NCBI GenBank assembly: GCA_033398695.1
Contig: CM065819.1
Location: 4,513,501 to 4,577,500 of the forward strand
Direction: 5' to 3'
Origin: Orobanche coerulescens
Lineage: Eukaryota > Streptophyta > Magnoliopsida > Lamiales > Orobanchaceae
DNA: 64,000 bases
In this document: piece after piece, positions 24,082-36,220 of the stretch
Layout: each line of letters starts with the position of its first letter
Position numbering within the stretch: position 1 is the first letter of the stretch
Translations under genes and position numbers: made by a program
The notes under the pieces: model-generated
Database searches by the model: none
What the model was told of the DNA's origin: nothing
Seen by the model: the letters and a program-made list of their open reading frames with translations, nothing else

Positions 24082-26046
24082 TGTTAGGAGTATGCCCTCG
24101 AATGCCACTCAGAGGTTGTTGAGTGAGGGCATTGTACTTGTAATTATGTAAACCAATTATATAAGGCAAATGAATGTTTCTTTATTTACTGGTAGTTACT
24201 GGCATTCCTAACTCGTAAATAAACATATAGAAACTAGTCCGTGTATTTGAGAGCAAAACGTTCCACTCCTTATTGGATAAGGGAGTCGGCACTGGAAAGG
24301 TTATAGCTCAAATACTTAATCGTCATAAGTCGATGAAACTTGATCGGCGTTAAGTTTATGTGAAGACTTGTATGACGTGTTCTTTGACATGGAGAGTGCA
24401 CATCGAACACTAATGGTTAGTGGGAGCACACGTTATAGGTATGCTAATTGGATTAGTATACTCAACCGACTCACCCTCGATTCGTCACATGGATTTCACT
24501 CAGGACACCAATGACGGAATCGAAAGGTTGTGATAGGTATTCGTGAACCTTAGACTTGAGGATTTAGTAGGGATGTGCTTGTGACGTCAAGATTTTCATT
24601 AGAGTAGTTCGACCCCGTAAACCTAAGGCGGGGGTCAACCTCGACGTGCATCTTGACGGCAAGTAGCAGTCCTATCAATACCAAGATAGAATTCTTTCTC
24701 CCGTTAGTGAGCGGGTTATATGTCCTATGCGGTTATTGGCGATGAGATCATAAGTCTTTGGCCAAAGCATTGGAGCTAGTTGTATTAGATACACGACAGC
24801 TCGATGATCTCGATTTACATTAACGCATGCATAGCGTCAAGTACAGATAGGGTTTGACTGACCGTGACCCTATAACTTGATCGGGACATTTGAAAGAAGG
24901 GTTTATACGTATACTGGTATTCACTACAGAATGGTTCTTGAATGATCCCAATCATTCGTTCTCAGTTGGGGTACAGTGTAGGCCACCAGGCTGGCTAGGT
25001 GGTGCTACTACTCTTTGGTTCCTCCCATTGCTGACTGAGACGGACCTACCGAGTCGCGCATTAGGATTGACGACGGAATGAATTAAGCTAATTCTCTCAT
25101 TATGAATATTAGATATTGGATATCTAATTTGGGACATTGGATATTTAAATCGATTTATCGGATAAATTGATTTACGGCTTAATGAATTAAATATATCACT
25201 GGGTGATTAATTTAATTCATGGATATAATTATTTCTTGGAGAAATTAATTATGTTATTATGTATTTGATATGATTAATTAATTGGATTAATTGATCGATA
25301 TAAATACATCGGAACGGAATCGGAGTTTATCTGTTTGGACTCACGGGAGTCCGAAACGAACCGAACTCGTCGTATTTCTTCATCATAGCCGCCCCCCTTC
25401 CCCACACCTTGACAAGACTTTGATTTTTAAATCAATTGGAATCTTGATTAGGTGTTTAATGAATAGATATTTGATATCTTTTTCAAGGTGGGGTTAAACA
25501 TGAGTTGTTCTCATGTGGAAAGGAATTGAATAAGAAGAGAAGACTTGTCACTCTCTAAGATGATGATTGTGCCAACCGTGAGATACATTGAGAGAGAGAG
25601 AAAGTGAGACTTTGAGTTCAAACACTTATCTTCATCTTCTTCTTCAACTTGTTCTTGGTGATTCTTGGAGAAAAATCAAGAAATAAATGAGAGTTGTGAG
25701 TTATACACTTAGAGTGTGATAATCTCATATTGGAAGCTTCATCACTTAGCTCTAGCCGTATCCTCGGAGGATAGCAAGGTGATCGTCGTTCCGGTCGTTT
25801 CTCCGGCGCGTGGCAAGTAGAGACGCGGTACTTTCGGCGTTGGATCGTTCAAGAGCTTGGGGAATAGCTCAAGAGAAGGTTTCCATTTAATCAACGGACT
25901 TCGAGGGTTAGTTTCTTATGACTCTTGCTTTTCGTTTATATATTCGTATATACGTAGCTCGATCGATCCTCGTAGGGATTCGGATCGAATTAATTTTCGT
26001 TTTACCGCTTCCGCTGGGCCTTCGTTTTAGGCACCGAATCCCAACA
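24082..26046 (+). mobile_element. solo LTR E, BARE/Angela-like copia (1965 bp)
   Basis: It starts TGTTAGGAGTATGCCCTCGA and ends GGCACCGAATCCCAACA. A perfect 5-bp duplication ATTTA flanks it (24077-24081 and 26047-26051), and removal restores the RT frame of D. There is no PBS, interior or second copy, so it is a solo LTR left by LTR-LTR recombination. The start resembles TGTTGGAATTATGCCC of cereal BARE/Angela LTRs (from memory). A TATA box (TATAAATA) lies at 25299. ORFs inside are chance. Confidence 0.88.
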
Positions 26047-26051
26047 ATTTA

Positions 26052-26419
26052 TTCTTGATCATCACCCTGTTCAACTCCCGATAATCAATACACAAGCGAA
26101 AAGAACCATCCTTCTTCTTGACAAATAACACAGGTGCTCCCCACGGGGACGCACTCGGTCGGATATAACCTTTCTCGGACAATTCTTCCAGTTGATTCTT
26201 CAACTCCTGTATTTCGGTCGGGGCCATCCGATATGGTGCCTTTGATATTGGAGACGTACCAGGCTCCGACTCAATCGTGAATTCCACATCTCTCTGTGGA
26301 GGCAAACCAGGTAACTCGCCTGGAAATACGTCGACATATTCTTTCACTACAGGAATATCCGTCAACATCACTGATGATTTCTCGGTCTTGGTCATATAGA
26401 ACCAATAACCGACACACCC
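26052..26419 (-). pseudogene. pol: N-terminal RT of D
   Basis: The frame to 26395 contains EELPGLPP-type text ([19 protein letters not shown]), [19 protein letters not shown] and the RT motif [24 protein letters not shown]. It ends where E was inserted. An in-frame stop at about 26420 separates it from the protease part. Confidence 0.88.
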
Positions 26420-26720
26420 CTAATTGAGTAATTTCACTGCTTTTATCATATTAATAACTCTTCCGGAACAGCTGGGATTACCTCCCTGAAATACACATTC
26501 GACTCCATCGTCTAAAACGATAGTGACCATACGCTTACAGACACTAATGATGGCATCGTGATGATCCATCCAATCAATACCCAAGATAACGTCATCTCTA
26601 GGTAAGTCCACCACGATTAGGTCTGCTAACCAATCACGGCCATGAAGCTGAAAATGAATGAATGCGATGCACCAGTATAAAAAAGGGTACACACAGGCTG
26701 AGATTGGATTTCGAGTGTAC
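26420..26720 (-). pseudogene. pol: retropepsin of D, active site lost
   Basis: The active-site motif reads YTGASHSF instead of DTGASHSF, so the catalytic aspartate is replaced (GAT to TAT). Shortly after, the frame changes and jumps to LIVVDLPRDDVILGIDWMDHHDA; about fifty residues usual between the two are missing. The protease would have processed the polyprotein. Confidence 0.8.
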
Positions 26721-28062
26721 CTGAGATCATTCGGGCCTCCGGATCGTCGGTCTTCTTTATCTCATAAATTCGGGGCTTGCCGCCCCCCGAACCGGACGCT
26801 CCCGTCTGATAGCTTTTCTCTCCGCCTTTGTTTGTTCCCGTCATCTTGAACGACGTAGACTGGGTGGCCTGATTCTGAACCGATGACTGTCTCGGGGCAT
26901 GAGATGATGCCGGAGTAGGTTTGGAGTCTCTTCGGCAAAAACGGGCCTTATGCCCAGCAATCCCATAGTTATGGCACGTGATAGTCTGCCTCGGACACTT
27001 GGTGCTGAAATGACCCTGTTCTTCACAGTTGAAACAGGTGATGGCCGAACTGGCCGCTCGGGATTGAGATTCCGCGGGTCTAGGTGCCATAGGAGGTCGC
27101 TCAGAAAAATTAGAGCCCGCATGAGGCTTCTTGAAAGTTGCCTGACTGCCTTTAGACTGGTTACGATTCTTAGACTTCTTGCTAGCAGATGAAGGTTGTT
27201 GCTTAGAAATTTCCTTAGCAGTAAGCTCATAAGTAAGAGCTTTCTCGATGAATTCGGCCACAGTGGTGCAATTGTGATTAAGCAACCGCATCCGCATACG
27301 AGGTTTCAACCTCTTGCTGAAATACTTGATCTTGTCCGCCTCGGAGTGAATAATAGATGTGGCAAAAGGAAGTAGCTCCTGAAATTTCTCGGCGATGGCG
27401 AGAACATCGTCGTCCACTGATGGGTCGGGAGTGAGTAATTCTGATAACTTGGCCTCTCTGAGTGGGGCTGGATAATACCTCTCCATCATGAGAGTCTTGC
27501 ATTGATCCGAAGTACAAGATCCGTCGGTAGGCTTCAACGATAACCACCATGAATGAGCGCTCTTACTCAGATAGTAAGCCGCAACTGAAACTTTGTGCCC
27601 TTCGGGACACTCCACCATAGCAAACTACTTCTCGAAATGCTCAAGCCAATGAACAATATCCGCCGGCTCAGATGAGCCCTCAAAAGTAGGTGGTCTCTGG
27701 CGAGAGATATCGCCAATAATACTGCTCACACCCCTCTCTTGCCCATGAGGTGGCGGTGGAGGAGCTTGTTGATTCTGAGCGGTTGAGTTCTGCATCTTCT
27801 CCATGAGGCGTGCCATCTGAGTCATCTGGGCCATCATACCCTGCATAAAAGCGAGTGGATCAACCCGAACACCTTCTGATTGAGCTGTGTCCTGGGTACG
27901 ACTCCCTGACAGTGAATGATCATTTCCGGGTGAATGAGTGGCAGCGTCGCTGCTCGATGAATTAGCATTATTCCTCGCGTTTGCGCATGTATTCACACGA
28001 GCTCCCGGGTTTCGGCCTGCACGGCGGCCTCTTCCCCTTCGTCCCCTGATAGCTCTTTCCAT
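26721..28062 (-). pseudogene. gag: gag of D with one nonsense codon
   Basis: ATG 28062 opens a basic N-terminus (MERAIRGRRGRGRRAGRNPG). The frame is open to 27625, where TAG replaces a tyrosine-type codon in WLEHFEK.FAMVECP, then open again to protease. The capsid core (SVAAYYLSKSAHSWW, LTPDPSVDDDVLAIAEKFQEL, KIKYFSKRLKPRMRMRLL) is typical Retrotrans_gag. It is followed by two CCHC knuckles: CFNCEEQGHFSTKC and a degraded CHNYGIAGHKARFC in which the second cysteine is Y. Confidence 0.9.
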
Positions 28063-28545
28063 ACTGAAGTGAGAAAGTCACAAGATAATTACAAATCTCG
28101 CATGAGTACGGCAATACGATTACATTATAAAATGATGGTAATGAGCATATGCGTTCTAACGCAATGATTACATGAATGAACAACTGAGGTGACATGATTA
28201 TCTGATGAAATTCTTGAAATGATTACCTTGAACAAGTTAACAAGATCAATGATACGATCCTTACGATCAACAACCGAGCAATGAAATGAACTAAGTGATT
28301 AATGAGTTAACATGATCGACATGATCAAAATGAAATTGATGATTGAGGATTGTTGATTGTTGAATAATGAATGAGTGATTCTTATTGCCAGAAATTATAC
28401 CATGGCGTCAGAAATCTTACTGTTCTTTGGTCTGAGGGGCTTGGCTCTTGCACAGGTCACACGTGACGCGAAAGTCCAATGATACTAGTCTGATGAATGA
28501 TGATTTCAAATGAGACATGACTCGGAAGGTAGTATTCAAAATCAC
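28063..28545 (-). other. untranslated leader of D
   Basis: About 480 bp lie between PBS and the gag ATG. The stretch is rich in ATGA/TGAT repeats and has no convincing coding sequence. One short minus ORF (27968-28195) overlaps the gag start and looks fortuitous. Confidence 0.6.
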
Positions 28546-28557
28546 GTTCTGATACCA
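28546..28557 (-). other. primer-binding site of D
   Basis: The minus strand reads TGGTATCAGAAC six bases after the 5' LTR end, one mismatch from the initiator tRNA-Met PBS. Confidence 0.85.
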
Positions 28558-28563
28558 ACTCTG

Positions 28564-30834
28564 TAACACCCCAAACTAGGCGACTATTACAATGCCATGG
28601 ACCCCCGACTGGGACCCACCAGGCGAATGAAAATTAATGACCTAAATAATATAATTGTAGTACCGAACCACATTATATCATCAATTACTCCGATGAGGAC
28701 TTTCAAGTACAACACACCCAAGATAATACCGAATACATGTATATTTTATATGAAGATAAAATATATACCACTGAATAAAAATGAGTATACAAACGGAAAT
28801 CTGCAGCGGAAATAAAATGAAGGAACATGAATGACTGAAAAGGACTGGGGCTCCCTACTAGTATCACTGGGACTCCTCGCCGTCAACGTTCTCTTCCCGT
28901 GCTTTAGCCTTGCCATGACCTGAAAACAACACCCCCCAAAGGGGACAGTTACACAGAAAAACAATCCTCAAGAGTTGAATAAACACAATCATGATATATC
29001 GTAATTAGGAAATTAAGATGAAGAGGGGCATCATAGTATGCCCGTAATGGTATGTGCAAGTGCACAAGATGAGTGTCCGGACACACCCGTCCTTGTACCT
29101 AATTAGTCTCATGGAGGTACGTTACCGTGTGCACAGTCCATTGTGTCGGTGAACCCGATCACATGACTATCATGTGCCCGACTAAAAATTCCACACATCC
29201 CCACTCGGCCATGCAATATGAACCCAGAAGGTCATATGAACAAGAATGACCATGAAGAATATTAATTAATAACAATCCGACAAAGTCAAGAATGACTCAC
29301 TGAGATGAAATAATAGTGAAATGAATGACAACTCATTGAAATGACTGGAACCATCGTTCCTCGTGAATTGAATGATTAGTTTGGTAATTACAAGTCTCAA
29401 CATGATTATTATACTATGAATGATTATGATTTATGAATGAACAACAACGAAAGGAATGAGTATCCTTTTAACCGAGTAAGAATTAACTTACACAATACCG
29501 GTGAAGAATGTCCTTCCTCGAACAAACGTCTTAAAATGAGATGTCGATCGATCGAACAACCTTGAATAACATAGTTACCAACAAACTCTCAAAAAAACGT
29601 ATCAATCATGAATACACAACTCGAGTTATCGACAACATCTAATAAAAAACCCCCAAAATATCAAAGTCAACCCTAAAGTGTTCTTGAATCAAACCCCCAA
29701 CATTCATGAAATCCGAAATATACGCCAATAAGTCTATAGGAATACATTTATCCAAGGTAGATAATCCATATCTAACATATCCCAACAAAAATCCAAGCTT
29801 ACACGAAGAGATCGGAAGAAAAACATTCAAAATCCAAAATTCTAGATCCAAGAAAGGTTTACCTTGATTTGATGTATTGTAGAGGATGAAATGATGATTA
29901 ATCCAACTCAGAAGCTTGAAGATGATGATAGGTGAGTGCAGCTCGAAGAGATTCTTCCAAATTGCCCAAAATCGCCTGGAATCGCCCAAAAACGAAGTGA
30001 GAAATGAAAATGACGAAACTAGACTGGACTGTCCAATTTATACCGTTCTCAGATTAGCGCACGCTATGACCTGATATTTAGCATGCGCTAGTGGGTTAAC
30101 CGAACTGTCCAGTGAACTCTGACTGCATCGTTAACGTACGCTACGAACTTGGTAGCGTGCGCTAACGCCTTCCCAATAGCGTGCGTTAACTCAAAATATT
30201 AGTGTGCGCTAACTGATGTCTGATGTCCAGTAACTGAAGTCCAGAACCTTCTGTCCTCTGAACTGCTCGCGATAGCGTGCGCTATACCCAAAACTCAGCG
30301 TGCACTACTACACCATTAGCATACGTTAATATCTACTCATAGCATGCGCTATGCATTATTCCAATTTAGTCCAGTACCTACTGGACTCTGCCTGTTCGAC
30401 CTTAGCGCGCTACACTGATTTCATAGCATGCGCTACCCCAAATTACTAGCGCGCGCTACTTACCATTCGTAGCATGTGCTACTACAACTCAACTGCAGTC
30501 CAGTGCCTTCTGGACTGTCTGCCTGAACCACATTAGCGTGCGCTAGTGCTGAGAGGTAGCGTGTGCTACCCATACGCAATTAGCGCGCGCTAAGGAGAGT
30601 ACGTAGGATGTGCTACTCTTCACACATAGCCCACTACAAAGATGACAGTGATGATACGCTCGGCCCGACTCCCCAACCAGGTTGAAAGACGAATAATAAC
30701 TGATACACAATGCAAATTACTCTGAATGGTGAATACAATGAATGAACGTGAATGATGAATGATTATTAATGAGTGAAAATTACTGAGTGACAATTACTGA
30801 ATTATAATGAATTAATTTACAGCCGGGTATTACA
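28564..30834 (-). repeat. 5' LTR of D (2271 bp)
   Basis: It has the same termini as 19048-21488 and is very similar throughout. The TATA-like box is at 30036-30043 and the palindrome array at about 30054-30616. The target duplication AACGA follows at 30835-30839. Confidence 0.93.
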
Positions 30835-30839
30835 AACGA

Positions 30840-31184
30840 TACAAGGATAGGTTTGATTATAGTCACGTAGTTGTGTACGTAGTGATTATAATAAATGTTT
30901 TACTCCTGTGTGGAGGACCAGTGGACGTAGAGGGGTTTACCTCGAATCACTTTAAATATTGTGTTATTTACCTTCTGCCGTTACTATTTTCATAAACCGT
31001 GATTTTTATAAGTATACACTGCAAAACCATGTACGCACCAAGCTAACAGGAGATAAAACTTAGTTGCTGTATTTACACCAACTTACTATTTCAAGACTTC
31101 CGCTACGCACTCCTATTTGAAAATCGTATAGCTTGTCGCTTAAAGACTTTCCAAGCTGTATTCTGTATACTTAAGTGGCCAAAA
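30840..31184 (+). repeat. 5' LTR of B, right part
   Basis: It continues the LTR from 19047 after D. It aligns with 34708-35052, including TTGATTATAGTCACGTAG and GACTTCCGCTACGCACTC. The end reads GGCCAAAA instead of GGCCAACA, so the terminal CA is mutated. Confidence 0.9.
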
Positions 31185-31186
31185 AG

Positions 31187-31198
31187 TGGTATTGGAGC
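31187..31198 (+). other. primer-binding site of B
   Basis: TGGTATTGGAGC follows the 5' LTR end by two bases. It has two differences from the initiator tRNA-Met PBS and is closest to the variant in element A. Confidence 0.75.
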
Positions 31199-31295
31199 CG
31201 TTGATTCTAAAAAGAATCAGTCATATTTTTAACCGAATCAGATCCTTAAAATCACTTTATTTTTGAAAACTTCGTTATCTTTTCTATTCTTAGAC

Positions 31296-32687
31296 ATGGA
31301 TACCTCACTGATTAACAAGGTACCAATGTTTTCTATTAACGAGCTTGATGACTGGAGAATCAGGATAAAGAACAAACTCAAGGCCTTCATTGGAGAATCA
31401 AAAGCTTCACCCGCATCAAAAAAGACTGAGTGTCTTGAGGTGGTCACTGACAGTGACTCGTCTGATGATGAGCTAGAAGATAGAGCCTACATGTGCTCTA
31501 TAGCTAAAGTTAACGAGGATAATGAACACGACAATGATGATGAGGTAAGCTCTACCATAACTATTCCTGTAAATACATCTCATACCTTTGAAAATATGTT
31601 GAATGAATTTAATAACATTCAAAAGGCCCATGAGACATTGAAAAGAGAAAACCTACAGCTCAAAATTTCTAACTTAGAGTTGAAGGAAGAAAATGACTTG
31701 CTGAAGGATAATTACGAAAATATATCAGTCGATTGCGAAAACAACAAAGTCAATTTAGAAAAACTCATCGATAGCAATCATCAACTTACTCATGATCTAA
31801 ATGAGACTAAGTTTCATCTTGAAAGCAAGACAAATGATTTGGCTCTACTCGAAGCCAAAGTAAAATCTCTCGAGAAACGTGAAGGAGAATTAGAGACAAT
31901 CTTGAATTCTTTCGAGAAATCCTCTAATAGAATGGAAGAGATCCTAAGCACTGGGAAACATGCTCATGATAAACGTGGGTTAGGGTACAACTCGTTCTCC
32001 AACAAAGGAAAATCTAGTACGGTATTCGTCAGGAGTGAGAAACCCATTCCTATACCGGAAGAAATCCCGAGTCCTGCGAAGGCACCTATTGCACCGCAAA
32101 CAGCAAAGGCTGCTATTCTGCCACCACAGTCATATTCCAGACAGTGGAATCCTCATCCATTCAGACCTGTAAGGCGTAACCAACATCATGCTCCCCGAGC
32201 ATATCAAAAGCGCCAGCAGCCATTCAGAAATAAGGCTGTATCCAGATATCAAAGGCCCGCACATCAATATTTCCAACAGTACATCGCGCCTAGATATTGG
32301 ATACAGGAGTCCCGTTATCCATCAAGAAAACAGGTCGCATCGCAATATCAACAACTTTGGGAATCCAATTGGAGACCCAGGAGTCAAGCTGTAAGATCTA
32401 TGAAAATGGATCCACCTCCTAGACGACAATCATACTGGAATAATAACTACACCTCTCGATTTCACATGCATAATAATTATGATTACAGTAGCTACGTGCT
32501 TGCCCCACGTATACATCGCAAGAACGGACCAAAAGTAACTACAGCAAACCAATTGTTGTCCGGCAAATTTGGGTACCGAAAGGCACTATCACACCAGGAC
32601 CAAAATTTACTTGATTTCTATGCTTCGAACAGAATTGGGAATACTACAGCCAGACTCCCTTTAAGTTTTTATGATTTTACTCACTAA
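31296..32687 (+). CDS. gag: shortened gag-derived protein of B, 463 aa, open
   Basis: I start at ATG 31296, which matches the gag start of A (MDTSLINKVPMFSINELDDWRIR). An upstream in-frame ATG at 31263 lies in the leader. After about 24 residues the protein jumps in frame to the region that in A follows the zinc knuckle (KNKLKAFIGESKAS). Thus the whole capsid domain and the CCHC knuckle are gone. What remains is an acidic stretch (DSDSSDDELEDRAYMC), a long coiled coil (about residues 90-210: LKRENLQLKISNLELKEENDLL), and a basic Q/R/P/Y-rich tail. The ORF has no internal stop over 463 codons, in contrast to its neighbours. It could associate with full-length Gag through the coiled coil. That is inference. 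Confidence 0.75.
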   Translation: MDTSLINKVPMFSINELDDWRIRIKNKLKAFIGESKASPASKKTECLEVVTDSDSSDDELEDRAYMCSIAKVNEDNEHDNDDEVSSTITIPVNTSHTFENMLNEFNNIQKAHETLKRENLQLKISNLELKEENDLLKDNYENISVDCENNKVNLEKLIDSNHQLTHDLNETKFHLESKTNDLALLEAKVKSLEKREGELETILNSFEKSSNRMEEILSTGKHAHDKRGLGYNSFSNKGKSSTVFVRSEKPIPIPEEIPSPAKAPIAPQTAKAAILPPQSYSRQWNPHPFRPVRRNQHHAPRAYQKRQQPFRNKAVSRYQRPAHQYFQQYIAPRYWIQESRYPSRKQVASQYQQLWESNWRPRSQAVRSMKMDPPPRRQSYWNNNYTSRFHMHNNYDYSSYVLAPRIHRKNGPKVTTANQLLSGKFGYRKALSHQDQNLLDFYASNRIGNTTARLPLSFYDFTH

Positions 32688-33778
32688 TTGAGGGGGAACG
32701 CTGTAAGACCCAAGAATACAGTATCCATCATTAATTAACTGTACACTCAGAACAGTCAGACAGCACTGTAGGACAGAGAAGGCATGAAACCTTCCTACAG
32801 CTGACATGTGCATTAATTAAGGGGGAATACAGTACGACCCATGAATACAGTGTTAATCCAAATATTAATGTAAGAATTGAATCCTGTATGTACCTTTTAA
32901 GGGGGAACACTGCATTACTCGCGGATATAATACTGACACTATAGGACATCAATTATGCTTGATAGTTTTATTCTATTGTGTACTGCAAACAGTTTTAAGT
33001 CCACATGCCCTGTTTTAATATTCAAACATTTTTATTATTTAAACGCTTTGCATGACATTTGGACTTCACCATCTCAAACGATGCGAATTTAAACTCAAAT
33101 CAATTTTTATTGTTGCAATCAAATAGTTTAAGTATCAAGATGTAAGAACTTGTCTGCGAACAGTTCATAGGTTCAGTTGTACTCAACTAGATCACACTGT
33201 ACGATTGTGCCTGCGCGCCAATCATAAGTTTAAGTTGTAATACACTTCCTTGTTAGATGCTATCATTTTAGAACTTGCCTACGAGCAGTTCACATTTTTT
33301 TTACCAAGTGCTGAAGACCAGATCATTTCGACAGAAGAAAAAGAAGCTGCTCAAGATGTTATCAAAATACAGGGAAATTGTTTTAGCATAAAGAGGTTTT
33401 TAGCATCATCAATGAAGAGGTCTTGACATTATCAAAGAGGGGGAAATTGTTGGGATAAACAATCCTGTACCTTGTTTTGATAATTGTCAACATACAGCAA
33501 GACTTCGTATAGTTATCATACAACAAGTAGTTGTCCCGAAGATGATCGTACAATTGGATAAACTCCTGTATATTGCATTGCCAATCATACAGCAAGATGT
33601 CAAGTGCCTCAATCATACAGCAGAGGATAATAGTACTGTCAAGTAGTTGCCAGAAGGATAATTGATCATTCGACAGAAGATCAAGAAGAAAGCCTCTCAA
33701 ATCAAAGATGTTTTAAAGAAATTTTAGCATCAAGGTTTTGGCATCATTAGGTTTTGGCATTATCCAAAAGGAGGAAAT
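32688..33778 (+). other. non-coding 3' interior of B with repeated purine tracts
   Basis: No gene is seen. GAGGGGGAA- or AAGGGGGAA-type tracts occur at about 32691, 32819, 32898 and 33436, and a GGAGGAAAT tract abuts the 3' LTR at 33770. The one at 33436 is followed by TGTTGGGATAAACAAT, an LTR-like start. Multiple polypurine tracts before the 3' LTR are, as I recall, a Sirevirus trait. AGAACTTG.CT.CGA.CAGTTCA is repeated at about 33146 and 33271. Confidence 0.6.
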
Positions 33779-35052
33779 TATTGGGAAAAACAATGTTGTT
33801 TTGATAATTACCAAACATCAAGCTTTATACAGGAAGTAGCTGTTACGAATCTATTCATATCGCTGTACAATTTATCCTGCATCATGCATTGCCTCATCAT
33901 ACAACAAAATGATAAATGCCTATCATACAGCAAGAAGCTCAAGTCGATATGACACCAAGTATGGAAGCTGTCCTGAATCATTCATACAGCATCATTCCAT
34001 ACAGCGTTAGTCAATCAGCATTATATTGGATACAGCATACAGACTGTAAGTGTTGAGTCCTTCAACACTTATCCAAACAGGACTAAAGACCGTTGGAACG
34101 GAATCCGCTTTACTCACTAAAGTCAAGCCCCATTTGAAAAGAACTATTTAAATACTGGAGGGATAAAGTATTTAAATTCCATCAGACAGAGATCTTCAAT
34201 CAAGGAGCAAAAACCGGATCTTGTCCATCAACACGTTGGAATAGTCTATTGGCACAACGGATCTATTCTCATCGGATCTATTCAAAAGCTATTTATACCC
34301 CAGAGTTTGAAGATCAGAATACAAGAATACATACAAGCTTACAAGCGATATTCAAACAATCAAAAGACTGAATATTCATTATCATCAGATCAAGATTACA
34401 AGAGCAGGTATATTTCTTCCTAGCATCAATCCATATCTGAAGAAGAAGAAATATACTCAGTCATCAAGAACAGCCATCATCATCTCAAGAAATTCATATT
34501 CAAGTTGTTGTTCTTACCTGGTTACCTTACTTTTACCTTTGAGTAAAAACCTAGTTCTGTGTGAACTAAAGAAGCTATTCCGACCTGTGTGGGACGAATA
34601 GGACGAAGCTTTGGAACTGTGTGTGAAGAAGCAAGTCAAGAGTTAGCTTTGACCAATCTGTATGAACGGTTGAAAGCGACAGTCTTTGTATCAATCCGTG
34701 TGAACGATACAATGATATGTTTGATTATAGTCACGTAGTTGTGTACGTAGTGATTATAATAAACTTTTTACTCCTGTGTGGAGGACCAGTGGACGTAGAG
34801 GGGTTTACCTCAAACCACTTTAAATTTTGTGTTATTTACCTTCTGCCGGTACTGTTTTCATAAACTGTGATTTTTACAAGTATACACTGCAAAACCCTGT
34901 ACGTACCAACCTAACAGGAGATAAAACCTAGTTGCTGTATTTACACCAACTTACTGTTTCAAGACTTCCGCTACGCACTCCTATTTGAAAATCATACAGC
35001 TTGTCGCTTAAACACTTTCCAAGCTGTATTCTGTATATTTAAGTGGCCAACA
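33779..35052 (+). repeat. 3' LTR of B (1274 bp)
   Basis: It starts TATTGGGAAAAAC, the TG having become TA, and ends AAGTGGCCAACA. It matches 18120-19047 plus 30840-31184. It preserves the uninterrupted site where D inserted in the 5' LTR (GTGTGAACGATACAATG at about 34699). Confidence 0.92.
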
Positions 35053-36220
35053 CATAATATAAAAAACCCCGAAGATTCTTTTAGCTAATGAGATCTCATG
35101 TGATGCTTGTGGACAAGGCAAGTTAATTGCTAGGCCTTCAAGTACAAAAGTTAGCATTGAATCTCCATCTTTATAGAAATAATTCAAGGAGATATTTGTG
35201 GACCGATAGACCCACCATGTGGACCATTTCAATACTTTATGCTATTGATTTATGCGTCTACTAGATGGTCCATGTGGTCTTACTTTCAACTAGAAATGTG
35301 GCATTTGCTAGATTACTTGCTCATATAATAAAATTATGACCTCAATTCTCTGATAGTTCAATCAAGGCAATTTGTCTTGACAATGCTGGTGGGTTTAGAT
35401 CTCAAGATTATTGCATGGCAATTAGAACTGAGGTCGAACGTTTAGTTGCTCATGTCCATACGCAAAATGATTTAGCATAGTCGGTTATTAAACATCTTAA
35501 ACTGATTTCAAGACCATTACATATGAAATGAAAACTCCCAACCTCTTCTTGGGGTCATGCCATATTACATGCAGCAACATTAGTCTGTATTAGGCCAACG
35601 GCTTACCATCAATATTCTCCCATGCAACTTGTCTCTGGTCGAAAATCTGATGTTTCTCATTTAGGAATATTTGGTTGTGCTGTTCAAGTCCCAATTGCAC
35701 CCCCATAACGCACAAAAATGGGTTTCCAACAAAGTCTTGGGATATGCATTGAGTTTGATTCACCTTCAGCTATAAGGTATCTTGAATCTTGAGAGGTGAT
35801 CTATTTACTGCGTGCTTTGCAGATTGTCATTTGATGAAAAAGACAAACCCAATATTAGGTGGGACAAAACTACATCCAAAAAAGTAAAAGGATATCTCTT
35901 GGTATGAAAATACTCTATCACATTTTGATCTGCGGAATAGTCAATATGAGCAAGAGGTTAAAAACATCATTCACTTACAAAAGGTTGTAAATCTACTACT
36001 TGATACTTTCGTTGATACACGAAGAGTGACGAAATCCCTTATACCTGTTGCAAATGCACCAGCCAAAATTGATGTCCCTAAAAGACAAGTAGTAGCAGCA
36101 AATGAATCCAAAATACGCCAAAAATATGGTCGACTAATTAGTTCAAAAGACTCGGTACCTAGAAAAAGGAATGTGCAAGATAAGAACCAAACAATAATAA
36201 TGATTTATCAATCAAAATGA
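35053..36220 (+). pseudogene. pol: rest of pre-integrase and integrase of copia C
   Basis: After B the C frame resumes with NPEDSF and CDACGQGKLIARPS (the second half of the HHCC finger), then GDICGPIDPPCGPFQYFMLLIYASTRW with the first catalytic aspartate. Past stops and shifts come HQYSPMQLVSGRKSDVSHLGIFGCAVQVPIAPP and IPVANAPAKIDVPKRQVV, the linker before RT. Stops are frequent. The DDE triad cannot be followed completely. Confidence 0.65.

Larger units (their letters stand above)
19048..30834 (-). mobile_element. Tekay/Del-like Ty3/gypsy chromovirus D
   Basis: This is a complete but decayed minus-strand gypsy element of 11.8 kb, about 9.8 kb without the solo LTR E. The order on the minus strand is 5' LTR (28564-30834), PBS, gag, protease, RT, RNase H, integrase, a chromodomain-like C-terminus, polypurine tract and 3' LTR (19048-21488). 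A perfect target duplication AACGA flanks it (19043-19047 and 30835-30839). The empty site can be read in the 3' LTR of B at about 34702-34712. Confidence 0.93.
18120..35052 (+). mobile_element. gag-only Sirevirus-like element B (about 5.1 kb without D)
   Basis: 5' LTR, PBS, one gag-derived ORF, polypurine tracts and 3' LTR are all present on the plus strand, but pol is absent. It is a relative of A: the LTR ends, PBS variant and gag N-terminus match. The target duplication is imperfect (TATAA before, CATAA after). It interrupts pre-integrase of C and is itself split by D in its 5' LTR. This is a deletion derivative that would need pol from an A-like element. Confidence 0.85.

Noticed and set aside
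24890..25497. Short ORFs inside E
   Set aside because: E is a solo LTR with target duplications; LTRs of this kind do not code for proteins.
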